Assembly (NCBI GenBank): GCA_026027325.1
Contig: JAMSLZ010000011.1
Location: 372,001 to 436,000, forward strand
DNA: 64,000 nt
Origin: Actinomucor elegans
Taxonomy: Eukaryota > Mucoromycota > Mucoromycetes > Mucorales > Mucoraceae
Direction: 5' to 3'
The stretch's first letter is position 1. Every line of letters begins with the position of its first letter. Below, piece by piece: positions 10,801 to 21,439 of this stretch. The notes below the pieces were generated by a model. The model was not told where the DNA came from. It ran no database searches and saw only the letters and a list, made by a program, of their open reading frames with translations. Made by a program: the position numbers and the translations under genes.

Positions 10801-13800
10801 CCCGAAGACTTTTGTATGAGATGGACTTCTTCGAGCAATTGCAGATCTTTGACACATATTTCTAGAAAAGAATACATTATGTATCAGGATGAGGATATCA
10901 ACCCCTAGTACAGTATGATTGGATATACCCTGTAAAATAGTCTCTGGTGATGATGAACTGGGGTTAAGCTTGTAATGAGTTGGGTTTCGTTTCATTCGAA
11001 CATAGAGGAAAGTTGACCGTAGCCTTTGTTATTTGATTAATAGATAGTCTTGGAGACATTAATGCGAGTATTATAATATACCATTTCAATGCAGATACTT
11101 CGTCAATAATCGTGCCCAAACAAATCTCTGAGGTCAAGTGTTCAATTAAGTTTTCATGCAGTCTGCACTGTAATTAGTATACAGCCATTCCTGAAAAAAA
11201 GATAATTTGTAATATTATTACCTGCTTTCCAAGTTAGTCGTGCCAGATATGAGTGATTTGTATCGACGTTCCATTTGTAGCGTAGTTAATATGACTGCAC
11301 ATCCTGATATATCTAGACTAGGTCTACCAGCTCGACCTATCATCTGCAGAAGATCTATATCAGAGTACTCACATAAACCTCCGTTTTGATAGCCTATGTG
11401 TTCTTCATTAGTACATATATTGGGTAACTAATTTGTAATACGTACCTTGTGTAGATTTAATAATGACTAAATGTGCTGGTAAGTTTACGCCTACAGCTAA
11501 AGTAGAAGTCGTGGCTATATTGAATTGCATTAGATTCGTTATAAAGGTATATCAGCATCAGCCTTATTTACAGATCACTCGTATTTGTCTATCTGAAAAC
11601 ATCTTCTCAACTTGAGAGCGATCAGAAGGATCTAAACCAGCTACGTTCGAGATGCTTAGTATCAAAAAAAGATTATCTACAAGAGTCTTTATATAGTCAC
11701 CATGATGAAAACCAATGCCTCTGCGGGTAAATTTTGACAGTTTTTTTTCCTTGAACTTTACACTACCGCCAACAGAAACATCGCTTAAATGAGTGTGAGA
11801 TAGTTTTCATAAAAAAAAACTAAGTTTGAAATCGAGGATACCTTAATGTGCTTATTTGTTTCTTATCCATCATATTCAAGATGGTATCGCATGATTGCTC
11901 TGTGGATTTTCGAGTGGAGCAGAACTAGAATACAAATGTTGGTTTTAAGAAAGGAGCACAACTCAATATAAGAAGGCTATTTACTTACAATAAGTACAGG
12001 CTTTCCATTGCTATGCTTTTGTATCATGTCCAAAAGCCTATAGTGATACCATATTAACTAATAGAAAGAATTGTATTAATAGTTTGATCTTACTTCCAGT
12101 CCAACTTTCGGTCGAATAGGAACATATTATCTTCGTGTCGAGGATAGCCATATACAAATCGCTCTAGACGGATAGGCCGATATTCCTCCGAGAATGATAT
12201 AGCTGCAATGCGTTGTATACAATAATCAATGAGTAAACCGGCAAGGAAACCTCACAATCGGAGTTACTTACGTTTTGCATTAAGCCAAGTAGCAATGTCC
12301 TGCAAATTAGGAACAGTAGCAGAGACTGCAATGTATCGCAGCTCAGTATTTTCCATGGTCTAAATTCAAGCAGGCGTACATTTAGTTTTGAAGATTAGCT
12401 AAAAAAGACTGCTATAGCTTATTTACGTACCTGCATTCTACTAACACATGCTTCTAAACAAGCGCCACGCTTCTCATTCAGTATATGGACTTCGTCGATC
12501 TATGTAACGCAAATATCATTAATGGATTTAGCTATTTCACAACCATTTTTCATACCAAGAACAGACTGATAAGGCGCATTAAATGACGATGGTCAGTCCA
12601 ACGTCTTGTCATCGAATCCCACTTTTCAGGCGTTGTTACACTGAACGATCTATTTAGCGTGTATTGACTGGCAAATAGATACTCGCATCTACTTACATGA
12701 TGGATGCTTTTTTAATGGATGAAACAGAAACGTTGTTCGTATCTCCAGTAAACTCTTTGCCTAAACCCAAAGTTGAATTTAAGTATTCCAATTCTATAGT
12801 AGCTGCACTATCAATATATTACAATCGATGCCATAAGGCTTAAACTTGGCCTGCCAATCTCTCGCTCTTTCGCTGCATAAACTTTTGGTAGGAGCCATGT
12901 ATATAATCTTGGAATCTGTACCTCTATTTAATAAAGTACGTATAATGGCTAACTCCATAATGACAGTTTTTCCAGAGCCTGTAGGGGCTGTGGATCCATA
13001 GGGAAAAATAAGTATAATTCTCACACCAACCTACTTGATAAGTGAGTATTTTCACTTACCTGATATGACAAGGTTGTTATTTTCGTAGAAAGCCTATAAA
13101 AGTATATATATATATATATATGATGTTATTGCTGTAATTGCGTATAATAATACCCTAATGAAATACTTGCGTCGTTAAGACACTTTGACTGGATTTTGTT
13201 GAAAACACCAAACTTGAACACAGAATTAAACGGTTCAGCTAAAATACGTTGGCCGAGTATTGTGAATCAGGGTATACATTTATATTCGAGTTTACTACAT
13301 ACGAATGTCACTAGTCGATATTAATTCGGTATCACCTAATACTGGGTGACGCAGTATACTAGTTTGTTCTAACATTGTTTGAGCGAAAATGTATCAACAA
13401 TTATATTAATCATTAGAGTTGTATTTACACGATATTACCTTTGTTGGTTTGATGAACTTTTTCTTGACTATTTTCAGTTGTCAAATGATGATTAGTTTGA
13501 TACTACATGAATGTTGATTTTTTTTATTGGCAAAACCAAACAATGATAAGTAAAGCCATTAGTGGAAGATATCTATCCTGATTGTAGTACCTGATTGTCA
13601 CTTGGGTCTTGAAGTTTGGGGTCTGGATATCTCAAAGTAATCTGTTCCAGGGAAGCTTCTTCATTAGCTAGCCATTCACCTATTTTACTCTCATCTTCAT
13701 TTATGTTATTAAGAAATATGTTAGCTTCCGTCTGAAATCTCCTATAGATGGGGGCTAAGGCTGGGCTAAGATTACCAGACGCGTATCTATCATTTTTGGA

Positions 13801-13848
13801 GTAAGAAGTTTCAGTATTGGTATTGTTAGGATTTCTCGCTTGCTTCAT
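7824..13848 (-). CDS. HFM1: meiotic ATP-dependent DNA helicase HFM1/MER3
   Basis: Ski2-like helicase required for crossover formation in meiosis (ZMM pathway). It runs from ATG 13848 to TGA 7824 through roughly 20 short-intron exons, not all of which I fixed. Motifs in order: APTGSGKT (about 12960-12990), DEVH with ILNEKRGA (about 12470-12500), SATVPNLQDIATW (about 12290-12340), QMIGRAGRPSLDISG (about 11300-11345), a Sec63-like region (about 10300-10900) with helix-hairpin-helix GIGPQFAKHLAKANL (about 10020-10070), and a C-terminal zinc-finger CKHACKDKEKCAHKCC formed across an intron near 8730-8850. This zinc finger is typical of HFM1 and excludes a BRR2/SKI2 paralogue. The tail is acidic and Ser-rich (MFIDFFEFDDDILVD). 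Very confident in family; individual splice sites less so. Confidence 0.93.
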
Positions 13849-14037
13849 CGTGATTCTTTTTAGAAAAGTTTTAAAAAAAGAAGAAACATAATATATCTAG
13901 TTTTATTCTCTTTTTAAATAGCATTCGATGACCTAATACACGGACGACATATATCAGAAAATGGAACAAATTTTATTCCAACCGGTGATGGTAAGAGTGA
14001 CATTTTGCTCTCTTCCACGAAATAATATATGTACCAA

Positions 14038-14040
<3 letters not shown>

Positions 14041-14077
<37 letters not shown>
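14041..14077. repeat. (TA)n microsatellite
   Basis: Uninterrupted TA dinucleotides over about 36 bp. A second tract lies at 14468-14496, and shorter ones at 13103-13122, 35657-35670, 36464-36476, 57162-57174 and 60042-60055. Confidence 0.9.
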
Positions 14078-14079
<2 letters not shown>

Positions 14080-14469
14080 GTGAGATTGTAAGCAGTTCAT
14101 ACGCTCTTGTTCAATAAGCTCTCGGTTTATATATACTTAATTTTGGGGACTAGTTATACATCTGTCTTGAATATAAGGCGCAATAAACTTATTCGTGTCT
14201 TTATTTGAAAAATGAAATCTTCACTTGTCCCTTCTGTTATTTGGCGCCTATTTGATATTTATTTTGTAGGATAGTTGGTACTCGTGTTTCTTCAACTTTC
14301 ATACATGTACCTGAAGTGGAAAAGTGGTTGTTTGGAAACTCGACTTGAAGAAATAATACACAGTAGTATTGTGATGTTGCTGTTGATAGATGTGACCTGA
14401 AAGAGCCTTGTAATATAGCTATTTTTTACACCAACTTTCAAAAACCTTTCCTCAGATCACGTAATTTAG

Positions 14470-14500
<31 letters not shown>

Positions 14501-14578
14501 CTGAGAGTTGGTATTAACTCGCAGCCGTTGATCTTATCGAAATCTAAAATCCAAACCCTCTCCCTACCTGGAGCTTTG

Positions 14579-14625
14579 CATCACCCTCCCACCCCTCCCC
14601 CACGGAGGGACCCCAAAGGGTGATG
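14579..14625. other. GC-rich stem-loop containing a G-quadruplex motif
   Basis: CATCACCCT (14579-14587) pairs perfectly with AGGGTGATG (14617-14625), and an inner CCTCC/GGAGG pair is possible. Within it, 14584-14601 reads four C-runs of 3, 3, 4 and 5 separated by single bases, so the minus strand is GGGGG-A-GGGG-T-GGG-A-GGG, a strict short-loop quadruplex motif. The surroundings are strongly AT-rich. Confidence 0.75.
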
Positions 14626-15790
14626 GCGGATAAGCGAATGTTGTGTGTGTAAGACTGCCTAGTGCTCATATAAAATGGATTTAGTGGTTATTTCGCTAGG
14701 CCAACTCAGTATAAGGTCGAAATTGATAGTTAGTACAGGCCCAAAAATAAATCTCTGCCTCTAATAGATAGTAGACTAGAATATAACAAATATATTCTGT
14801 TTTTATGGTTGGGATAAATTACATATAGTTTATTTAAACTGAACACAACGATCTACGGATCCTCAATCAATTTTACTTTAATATCACATCTGGTACGTAT
14901 ACTATAGTCAGAATAACTAATTACTACATCTATTAAGGCTTTTATTACTTGTTGATTTGAATTTATTCTGGAGGATTAAGAGCGTTATTGTGCTAATTAA
15001 TGTTCTGCTTTTCCAATCTTCTATAGAGGTAAATCTCGAATAGACTGTAGATACTGCATCGTAGACTGTATGTAAACGTTAGTTACAAAGGCAGACAAGT
15101 ACATAGTATGTGCTGTTACGTAATGAATCAATAGTTACATGATATTTAACAAACACCATGTGATAAACCAGATGTCTCAGTGTCTTCTTAATAATATATA
15201 TTACACGACATGTCATTTGTTGATACTATTAATGATATATATACTTCTCTGTTTTGTAACACATATAATTTAAGAAAGGTAAACTAGTCGACTTTCTAAA
15301 TTCCAGAGGGGAAAGAGCAAACATAGTGGAAACCACTTGCTTTGAATAACATCATATATCAATGTAACGTAATTCTCTGATTGATTTTTGACAAGTTTTA
15401 TTTTGAGATGCCATATTGACGCTTTATAAGTTGCGCTTTCCATAATATCTCATTTATCTGCTACTTTCACAACACAATGCTATTTAAGGCAAACCACGAT
15501 GAGACCAAATCTGAGCAAATGCGAAAGATTCGTGGGTACTGATCTGTATTTAGTCAAAGTTGATTATTTCTTGCATAGCAAAAGTATGAGAAAGAAGGTA
15601 TATAGAATAAAAAAACGGGCCGGATTGAGAATAGGAGTGATGAGAAAGATCGTAAATGAAGCACGGTCAGGGACTAATGGTAACTCCTAATGTAAGCCTA
15701 TAAGGCCAAAAAAAATCCTTATAATAGTTCAAGTCTGATAGCATCCATCTGTTTCCGTCTTCTTTTCTATTATTAAAATTATCTTTACAT

Positions 15791-17164
15791 ATGCAACTGT
15801 ATTGGCATCAAAACACCACCGCTACACGGAGTACTAAGGCTCATAACATATTAAAAACAGGACAAAATTATCAAAGGATGCATTTCTTATCAAGCAAACG
15901 TCAATCGAGGACTCTTATCCCGCTGATAAACTATCTTAATTCAACACCAATGGCAAACTTCAAGTCTGCTTCAGTTCTTCAGCTATCTCCATACAATCAT
16001 TTACTACAACCAAATGCAATAAAAACGATAAGAATCAAGCAACAATTAGTACGGCCTTTGAAACCTTCTTTACGGAATCCAAATGTCTACAACAACACGC
16101 GTAATCATGTAATAAACAAGACTGTACAGTTTGACATCCCACTTGTACAAGTAGTGCACTACCATGCCTATCCAATGGATTACGAAGACGAATATGATCA
16201 AAATGATACAGATAGCGAAGACGAATCAGAGGATGAATACATCGACGAAGAGGAAGAAACTATACTCGAAGACGCGTTTCTCGAAGGGTTCTTGAATAAC
16301 TCTTTGCAAAAATTTCAAGTCGCCCAAGTTAAATCGCGCTCAATCACTCATACGGACAAGAATGCATCATTGGTGCCACAAGGCGGAAGAAAAACACCAC
16401 TTGTTTTATTCAATTGGCTTTCAGCAGGAGCAAGCCGGCGATGTCTCTTGCAAATGGCAAGTTTAGAGAGTTTAGTATGGGCCAACGTGAGGGGCATGAT
16501 ACTTGGAAGTATACTGACTCAAAACATTACTTTTGAAAAAAAAGTAATTACTCGTTACTTGACTAATGATTGGAAGGTTTGGGACAATATTAAAGCAAGT
16601 TACAAAGAACCAGTCATGTTCGGTGATGGATCAAGTATTTGTGCTCTTGATCGATTCGTAGTTGATTTATACATTTCTTTACCAAAACTCCACAAAGCCA
16701 ACCTGCCTATATTAGAGCAGCAATGCAGCATGACTGTACTATGTCAAACGAATAGTTCAGTATCTTGGGACTGTGATAACGGAGAAAACTTTATGTTCCA
16801 AACAACTTTTACGCCTCCGTGTGGATCACGAACAGGAGATGTGAACAGCGGCAACATAGTAAAAACAAAGCCGCCTTCGTTTAACGATAAAAATCAGGTA
16901 TTGCTATCGGTAAAACAAGGGTGCATAAACCAGGAGTGGATCAAAAAGCAGGAGGTATTCTGTAGTAGCGGCAATAACGTGTTCCTGCCACCAACCAAAC
17001 AATATGACGATTGCATCACCGCACAGCTTCAATTGGATACCAAGCAACAGTTGCATTTTTTGGTAAGATCAACCATGCAGCAAATCAATATTTACTTTCA
17101 AGTATATCTTGACAGGAGAAATCATAATGGCAGTATATGCAATAGGTCTTTGCAATCTTATTGA
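15791..17164 (+). CDS. CBM21-type regulatory subunit of protein phosphatase 1 (glycogen targeting)
   Basis: Single-exon protein of 457 residues. It is probably a targeting subunit (GAC1/PIG/PPP1R3-like) that brings PP1 to glycogen and so controls glycogen synthase. Visible parts are: an RVxF-type PP1 docking motif KTVQF at residues 110-114; an acidic stretch at about 130-157; and a CBM21 domain at about 222-345 with VWANVRG, the conserved NITFEKKVITRYLTNDWKVW, the middle IKASYKEP and DRFVVDLYISLP, and the starch/glycogen-site SVSWDCDNGENFMF, close to the usual WDNNNGxNY. The C-terminal 100 residues are not recognised. Glucoamylase-type CBM21 proteins are secreted, but no signal peptide is seen here, which favours the phosphatase role. 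The partner phosphatase is inferred. Confidence 0.85.
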   Translation: MQLYWHQNTTATRSTKAHNILKTGQNYQRMHFLSSKRQSRTLIPLINYLNSTPMANFKSASVLQLSPYNHLLQPNAIKTIRIKQQLVRPLKPSLRNPNVYNNTRNHVINKTVQFDIPLVQVVHYHAYPMDYEDEYDQNDTDSEDESEDEYIDEEEETILEDAFLEGFLNNSLQKFQVAQVKSRSITHTDKNASLVPQGGRKTPLVLFNWLSAGASRRCLLQMASLESLVWANVRGMILGSILTQNITFEKKVITRYLTNDWKVWDNIKASYKEPVMFGDGSSICALDRFVVDLYISLPKLHKANLPILEQQCSMTVLCQTNSSVSWDCDNGENFMFQTTFTPPCGSRTGDVNSGNIVKTKPPSFNDKNQVLLSVKQGCINQEWIKKQEVFCSSGNNVFLPPTKQYDDCITAQLQLDTKQQLHFLVRSTMQQINIYFQVYLDRRNHNGSICNRSLQSY

Positions 17165-18637
17165 TCTTAAGCGGAATGTTTTTTTTTTCGATTCAAACCA
17201 ATATAGATAATGAAGACCTTGCTCGTTACCAACTCTCGTTTTTTAATTTTATTACGCAGATATTTAAATATTAAATGGGTGAATAAAGTGAAGCTAGACG
17301 CTATATTTTATTATTATCAATTTTTATTTCCATCCCTTAAGGCTTCTTTATATAAAAAAATTATGATAATCCAGTTCGTTCGCATCACTCTTATACGTTA
17401 CATTAAATGAAAGGTTCTTAAAACATCAAAGCCTCTAATACATTGACTTTCATAAGACAAATGCATATGTATTTATACATTATATCATGCCAGTGTAATT
17501 ATTGATGCACTCTTTACCATCTATAGCTTCAAATATCATTCATTAATACTGTAAAAACAAAAAAATGAAGCTTATATTTTGTGTCTTCTATTATTAAAAA
17601 TTACCTCAAATTACTTGTCACTTCAAATTTTCTATAGTGATAATAACAGAACGACTTGTTATTGGTATTTCGGCAAACAAGTGCAAATATAAATCAAGTC
17701 CAATGCATCAAGTAAAAAAAAAAAAATAGCATGGATTTTTTTTTTGCTTTTACCATGAATTGATTATTGGAAAGAGTTTAGTTCGGTAATGAGGCTTATT
17801 AAGCTTGATACAGTGAAATAATAGTAAATCAAAAATAAGACTATTGTTGGTTTTCATATAAAAAGACCTGGATTTTTTTTTTTTGAATTTAATGGTGCTA
17901 TCTTCAGTGTCGAAAAAAGCTTGCTAAAAATGTTTAGCCTTTAAGTTACATATAAAAGTTAGTAGTTGAAATAGCAATCACCACTGGTAAATAGGCTAAT
18001 AGTAGTATGTTCAGTAATAAAGGCATACAGATCTAGAACATATCAAAAAAGAAAATAAATACATTTTGTCGACTAAATAAGAAATCAAGTTTTTATATTA
18101 TTCATCATTGGCGGAAACCTAGATAAAACTTAAAATATGTTTATAACTTGAGCTTTTCTGATATGAAAAACGCGCATTTAATTGCTCTCCAATATATTCC
18201 ACTTATGCGTCAAAAATATCATAAACACATCACAAAAAAGTCAAATTTGAAACTCTGTCTAAATATCCTTGTTTTCTAGTATCGGGTCCTTTTTACATCA
18301 CCATGCCTCTTGGTCCATTTTGATTTTATATCATATCTAATGGTTATTACGTGTTCATATTAAGTTACAGCAGCTATTGGGACTATTCTCTAGCTGCTCA
18401 ATAGGTACATTATATTTAGCAAATAGTTGAAAAAGCCATACATTTTATTTAACTATCCTTGTATTGCACCGTCATGCCATGCATGACTCAGTATTGTACA
18501 GAAATAAAATAGCCACTATGTATTATAATGCGTATTCTTGTTGCAATGTATAGCAGCCAAATATTAATATATATGATATGATAAAAAAAACAGCGAATTA
18601 ACTATCAGTTCTCAGCTTAATGTTTATTATAATCAGT
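17165..18637. other. intergenic, AT-rich
   Basis: Poly-A/T-rich DNA with stop codons in all frames at short intervals. A 66-codon frame at 17210-17410 is lysine/leucine-rich and unconvincing. Nothing else seen. Confidence 0.6.
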
Positions 18638-19434
18638 CTACATAGAAATGCCTACGAATATACCTGACAACAGTATTAAGGCGGTAACCGCTAACAGAGG
18701 CTTTGAATTTGTCCCGTCGTTTAATGCTTTCTGCTCTTTTTTTACCATGTTTTTAACACGAGGCAATGGAGTGAGTATTGATTTTTGACTAGTTCGAGTA
18801 TTACGAGCACTTCGAGTACCAGTGCTTTCAGGTGCCATGGTAGCCGGGTTGAATGTGAGCATTATGTCAATAGCAACAGTATTAGCGCTATCGGCTGTGA
18901 GACTTTGTTGATGTTGCTGAGGCACTCCTAATTTATCCTCTTCTTCATAAGCATCGTCTTCTTCATCATATTCATCAGATTCATCCTCTTCCTCTTCGAT
19001 TTGGTCCTCACTATCCTCGAACTCACTTTCTTGTACAGCAGGCTTGTCATCTTCAGCTAGCGCTTTGATTGCTACAGATGTTTTAACAGCAACTTGAGCT
19101 TTAATAGCATTACCAATACTATCAAAAAATGCACTATTCATAGCTGTAGCAGCTTCTGGTTCAAACATTGCACTAGTAGCTTGAATTGATTCGTCTGCAC
19201 GAAATTCTATTCTATCATATTAGTAAAATATAAACCAGGCACAAAGAACTATTTTTTTTTACCATGAACTTTAATCTTTGTAGCTCCTAACTTACTTGCT
19301 TTTGCTGTTCATGTTAAACATTTAGCAAACATAATTTGTTCATGATAACTTATGGACTCACCTATTTCTTGAGCATTTGTAATGAAGACTGTCGATGCCA
19401 CGCCTGTAAGGAATGCAGCTTGCTTAATGTGCAT
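18638..19434 (-). CDS. acidic secreted protein with C-terminal GPI-type signal
   Basis: Three exons, 19434-19362, 19304-19263 and 19206-18638 (phases 1 and 1), give 227 residues. Residues 1-22 (MHIKQAAFLTGVASTVFI then TNA) form a typical signal peptide. The middle carries a long Glu/Asp run (about residues 100-128, EDQIEEEEDESDEYDEEDD). The C-terminus ends in a short basic/polar spacer and a hydrophobic tail (PLLAVTALILLSGIFVGIS) with nothing after it, as in GPI-anchor signals or tail anchors. No known domain is recognised. Likely a cell-wall or plasma-membrane surface protein; the alternative is a single-pass tail-anchored protein. It lies head-to-tail with SEC61, 316 bp beyond its stop. Confidence 0.72.
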
Positions 19435-19750
19435 ACTTTGAGTATATTGTGGAAGAAATATATGTATAAAGGATGCTTTTATTCAGTTTCTTTCAATACC
19501 ATGTATTTATCTAATTGGCTTTGTTGATATGTATATTTGTTATCACAGTCATCCCATAGCTTTAGTTGCAATCGTGACAAATACCCGACTACTGGAAATA
19601 GTAGTGGTAATAATAGTAGTAGTAGTAATATTTAATTTTTATTGTATTATTTTATAGATACATGCGAATTGAAAAGAAAGAAGAGATTTAAAGTGTATAT
19701 ACGATCGAAAAATGATAAAGAGTGTTTTTTTCTACTGAAAAGAGTATATC

Positions 19751-21439
19751 TTATTGAGCTCCCATCATGCTCTCCATGGTCATATTGCCCTCATATTGCT
19801 CTCTCACGAAAAGTTCGAAATACTGGAAGACAATCATAACAGACATCAAAATACCAGCACCAGTACCAATGGCACCAAAGATATCGGCAGCAAAGGCAAC
19901 GGCAGCCAAAGTAGCACCACCAAAAGAAGCAGCGACAGGAATGACACGTTGTAATTCCTTGTACATAGAAGCGTCACGGAAACCAGCAATAGCCAATTGT
20001 TGGTCCTTGAGAGTCTTTGCAACATCACGAGAAGAGGAGCCAGAGATATCAACCCAGACCTTGGACAAGTAGGCACAAGTGAGAATGGTAATGGTAAGAT
20101 AAAGAGCAGTATGAATAGGGTCAAAGATGGCAGCAGTCAAACTAAGAGGAGCAGAAAGGTAATAAACAAAACCGCCAACAGCAGCAAGTTGGTTGGACTC
20201 GGCAGTAGGTTCCCAGACACCGAGAATGCGAATAAGCAAGTTGCTTCCAAAATAGGTATAGAGAGCTTGAGAGATCAAAAAGAGGTTGGCAAACAAAGCA
20301 GATTGAAGCATGATGGGCATGCTGGAAGTGTAAAAGAACTTGATAGGATAGGTACCGCGTTGACCACGCATACGGTTAGATTTGACAGGAAGTTCAACAC
20401 GGAAACCTTGGAGATACACAACGGCGCCAAAGGTGACAAGTGTAGCAACAACGCTCATACAGTTGGTCAAATCAGTACGGTAAAAGGCATCTCTAAGAGC
20501 ACGAATCTTGTCCTTACGAGACATGATCAAGTGGAAAAGAGAAATGAGAGCACCTTCGTATTCATTACCACGAATAGTGGCAATAGTAGAGAACGACAAA
20601 ACCTTCCAAAAGATGTTTTGACAAACGGAAGCAGCGACAAAGATATTGATACCAGAACCAAGACCGTAACCTTTTTGTAATAACTCATCCAACAACAAAG
20701 TGACAGTGGAAGAAAAGACAAGTTGAAGGACCAAAAGGCCACAGCGAATGGCACCAATTTCACTGGGGTTACCATAGAGACCAGTGAAAACAAGAAGTGC
20801 GGCTTGACCAACAGCAATTAAGACGGCGAACACTGAAAAAGCGATTCTTTGTGAGTCGTTGCACTGATATATAATGCTGCTTCTCAGTTATCTCTCCTCC
20901 ATATCTAATTACTCCTCTATATCTCATCCACTCTCTAATCAAACATCACAGTCTTTCCCAGTATACTTACATTTTTGAGCACCACAGAACAAGGCGCGAT
21001 CTTCCTTTAAGCTGTAATCGACGCGAATAACATTAGCACTAGCCATAAGCTGCATAATCATACCAGAGGTGAGAATAGGAAGAACACCTAATTCCATAAG
21101 GGTACCACGGTTGGAAGCCATAACGACGCGCATCCAATAAAGAGGGTCTGAAGATTCAGAAGATACAATACCATAGAGAGGAAGTTGGGACATAACCAAA
21201 AACGCAAAGAGTGCAACTACGGTATACAATAATCTTTCGTTGAAAGGAACCTAACAAGTTTTTTAAAGGTGAGTACCTTCATCTACTTCATCATCATCTT
21301 TCATACTTTGCGATCAGGTGATTCAATCTCGGGAAGTGTAGCCATAAAAGGCTTCAAAACGCTAAGTACCCGGACTAGCAAACAAAAAGACGTTACTTGA
21401 TAGTTTTAGTATGCTTTATGCTTGAAACTTACGGCCCAT
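19751..21439 (-). CDS. SEC61: protein translocon subunit Sec61 alpha
   Basis: Core of the ER translocation channel. Exons 21439-21433, 21374-21307, 21250-20971 and 20832-19751 give 478 residues, matching the family (about 475-480). Conserved stretches are [12 protein letters not shown] at the N-terminus, [20 protein letters not shown] (plug/TM2 region), [52 protein letters not shown], and the last helix region ending in [11 protein letters not shown]. Ten hydrophobic helices can be followed. The first coding exon is only 7 nt (ATGGGCC), recognised because [12 protein letters not shown] is the family N-terminus. High codon conservation and a long last exon suggest strong expression. Confidence 0.97.

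Larger units (their letters stand above)
13849..15790. other. gene-poor stretch with (TA)n tracts and a GC-rich hairpin
   Basis: No supported exon. It has long TA tracts at about 14041-14077 and 14468-14496, a GC-rich stem-loop with G-quadruplex potential at 14579-14625, and otherwise AT-rich sequence. A 63-codon open frame at 15499-15690 has no features and is not called. Confidence 0.6.

Noticed and set aside
15499..15690. 63-codon frame upstream of the CBM21 gene
   Set aside because: Basic, no domain, no splice signal linking it to the downstream frame; probably chance.
17210..17410. 66-codon Leu/Lys-rich frame
   Set aside because: AT-rich composition artefact with no features.
19997..20680. 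227-codon plus-strand frame
   Set aside because: Antisense shadow of SEC61; the minus strand encodes the conserved protein.
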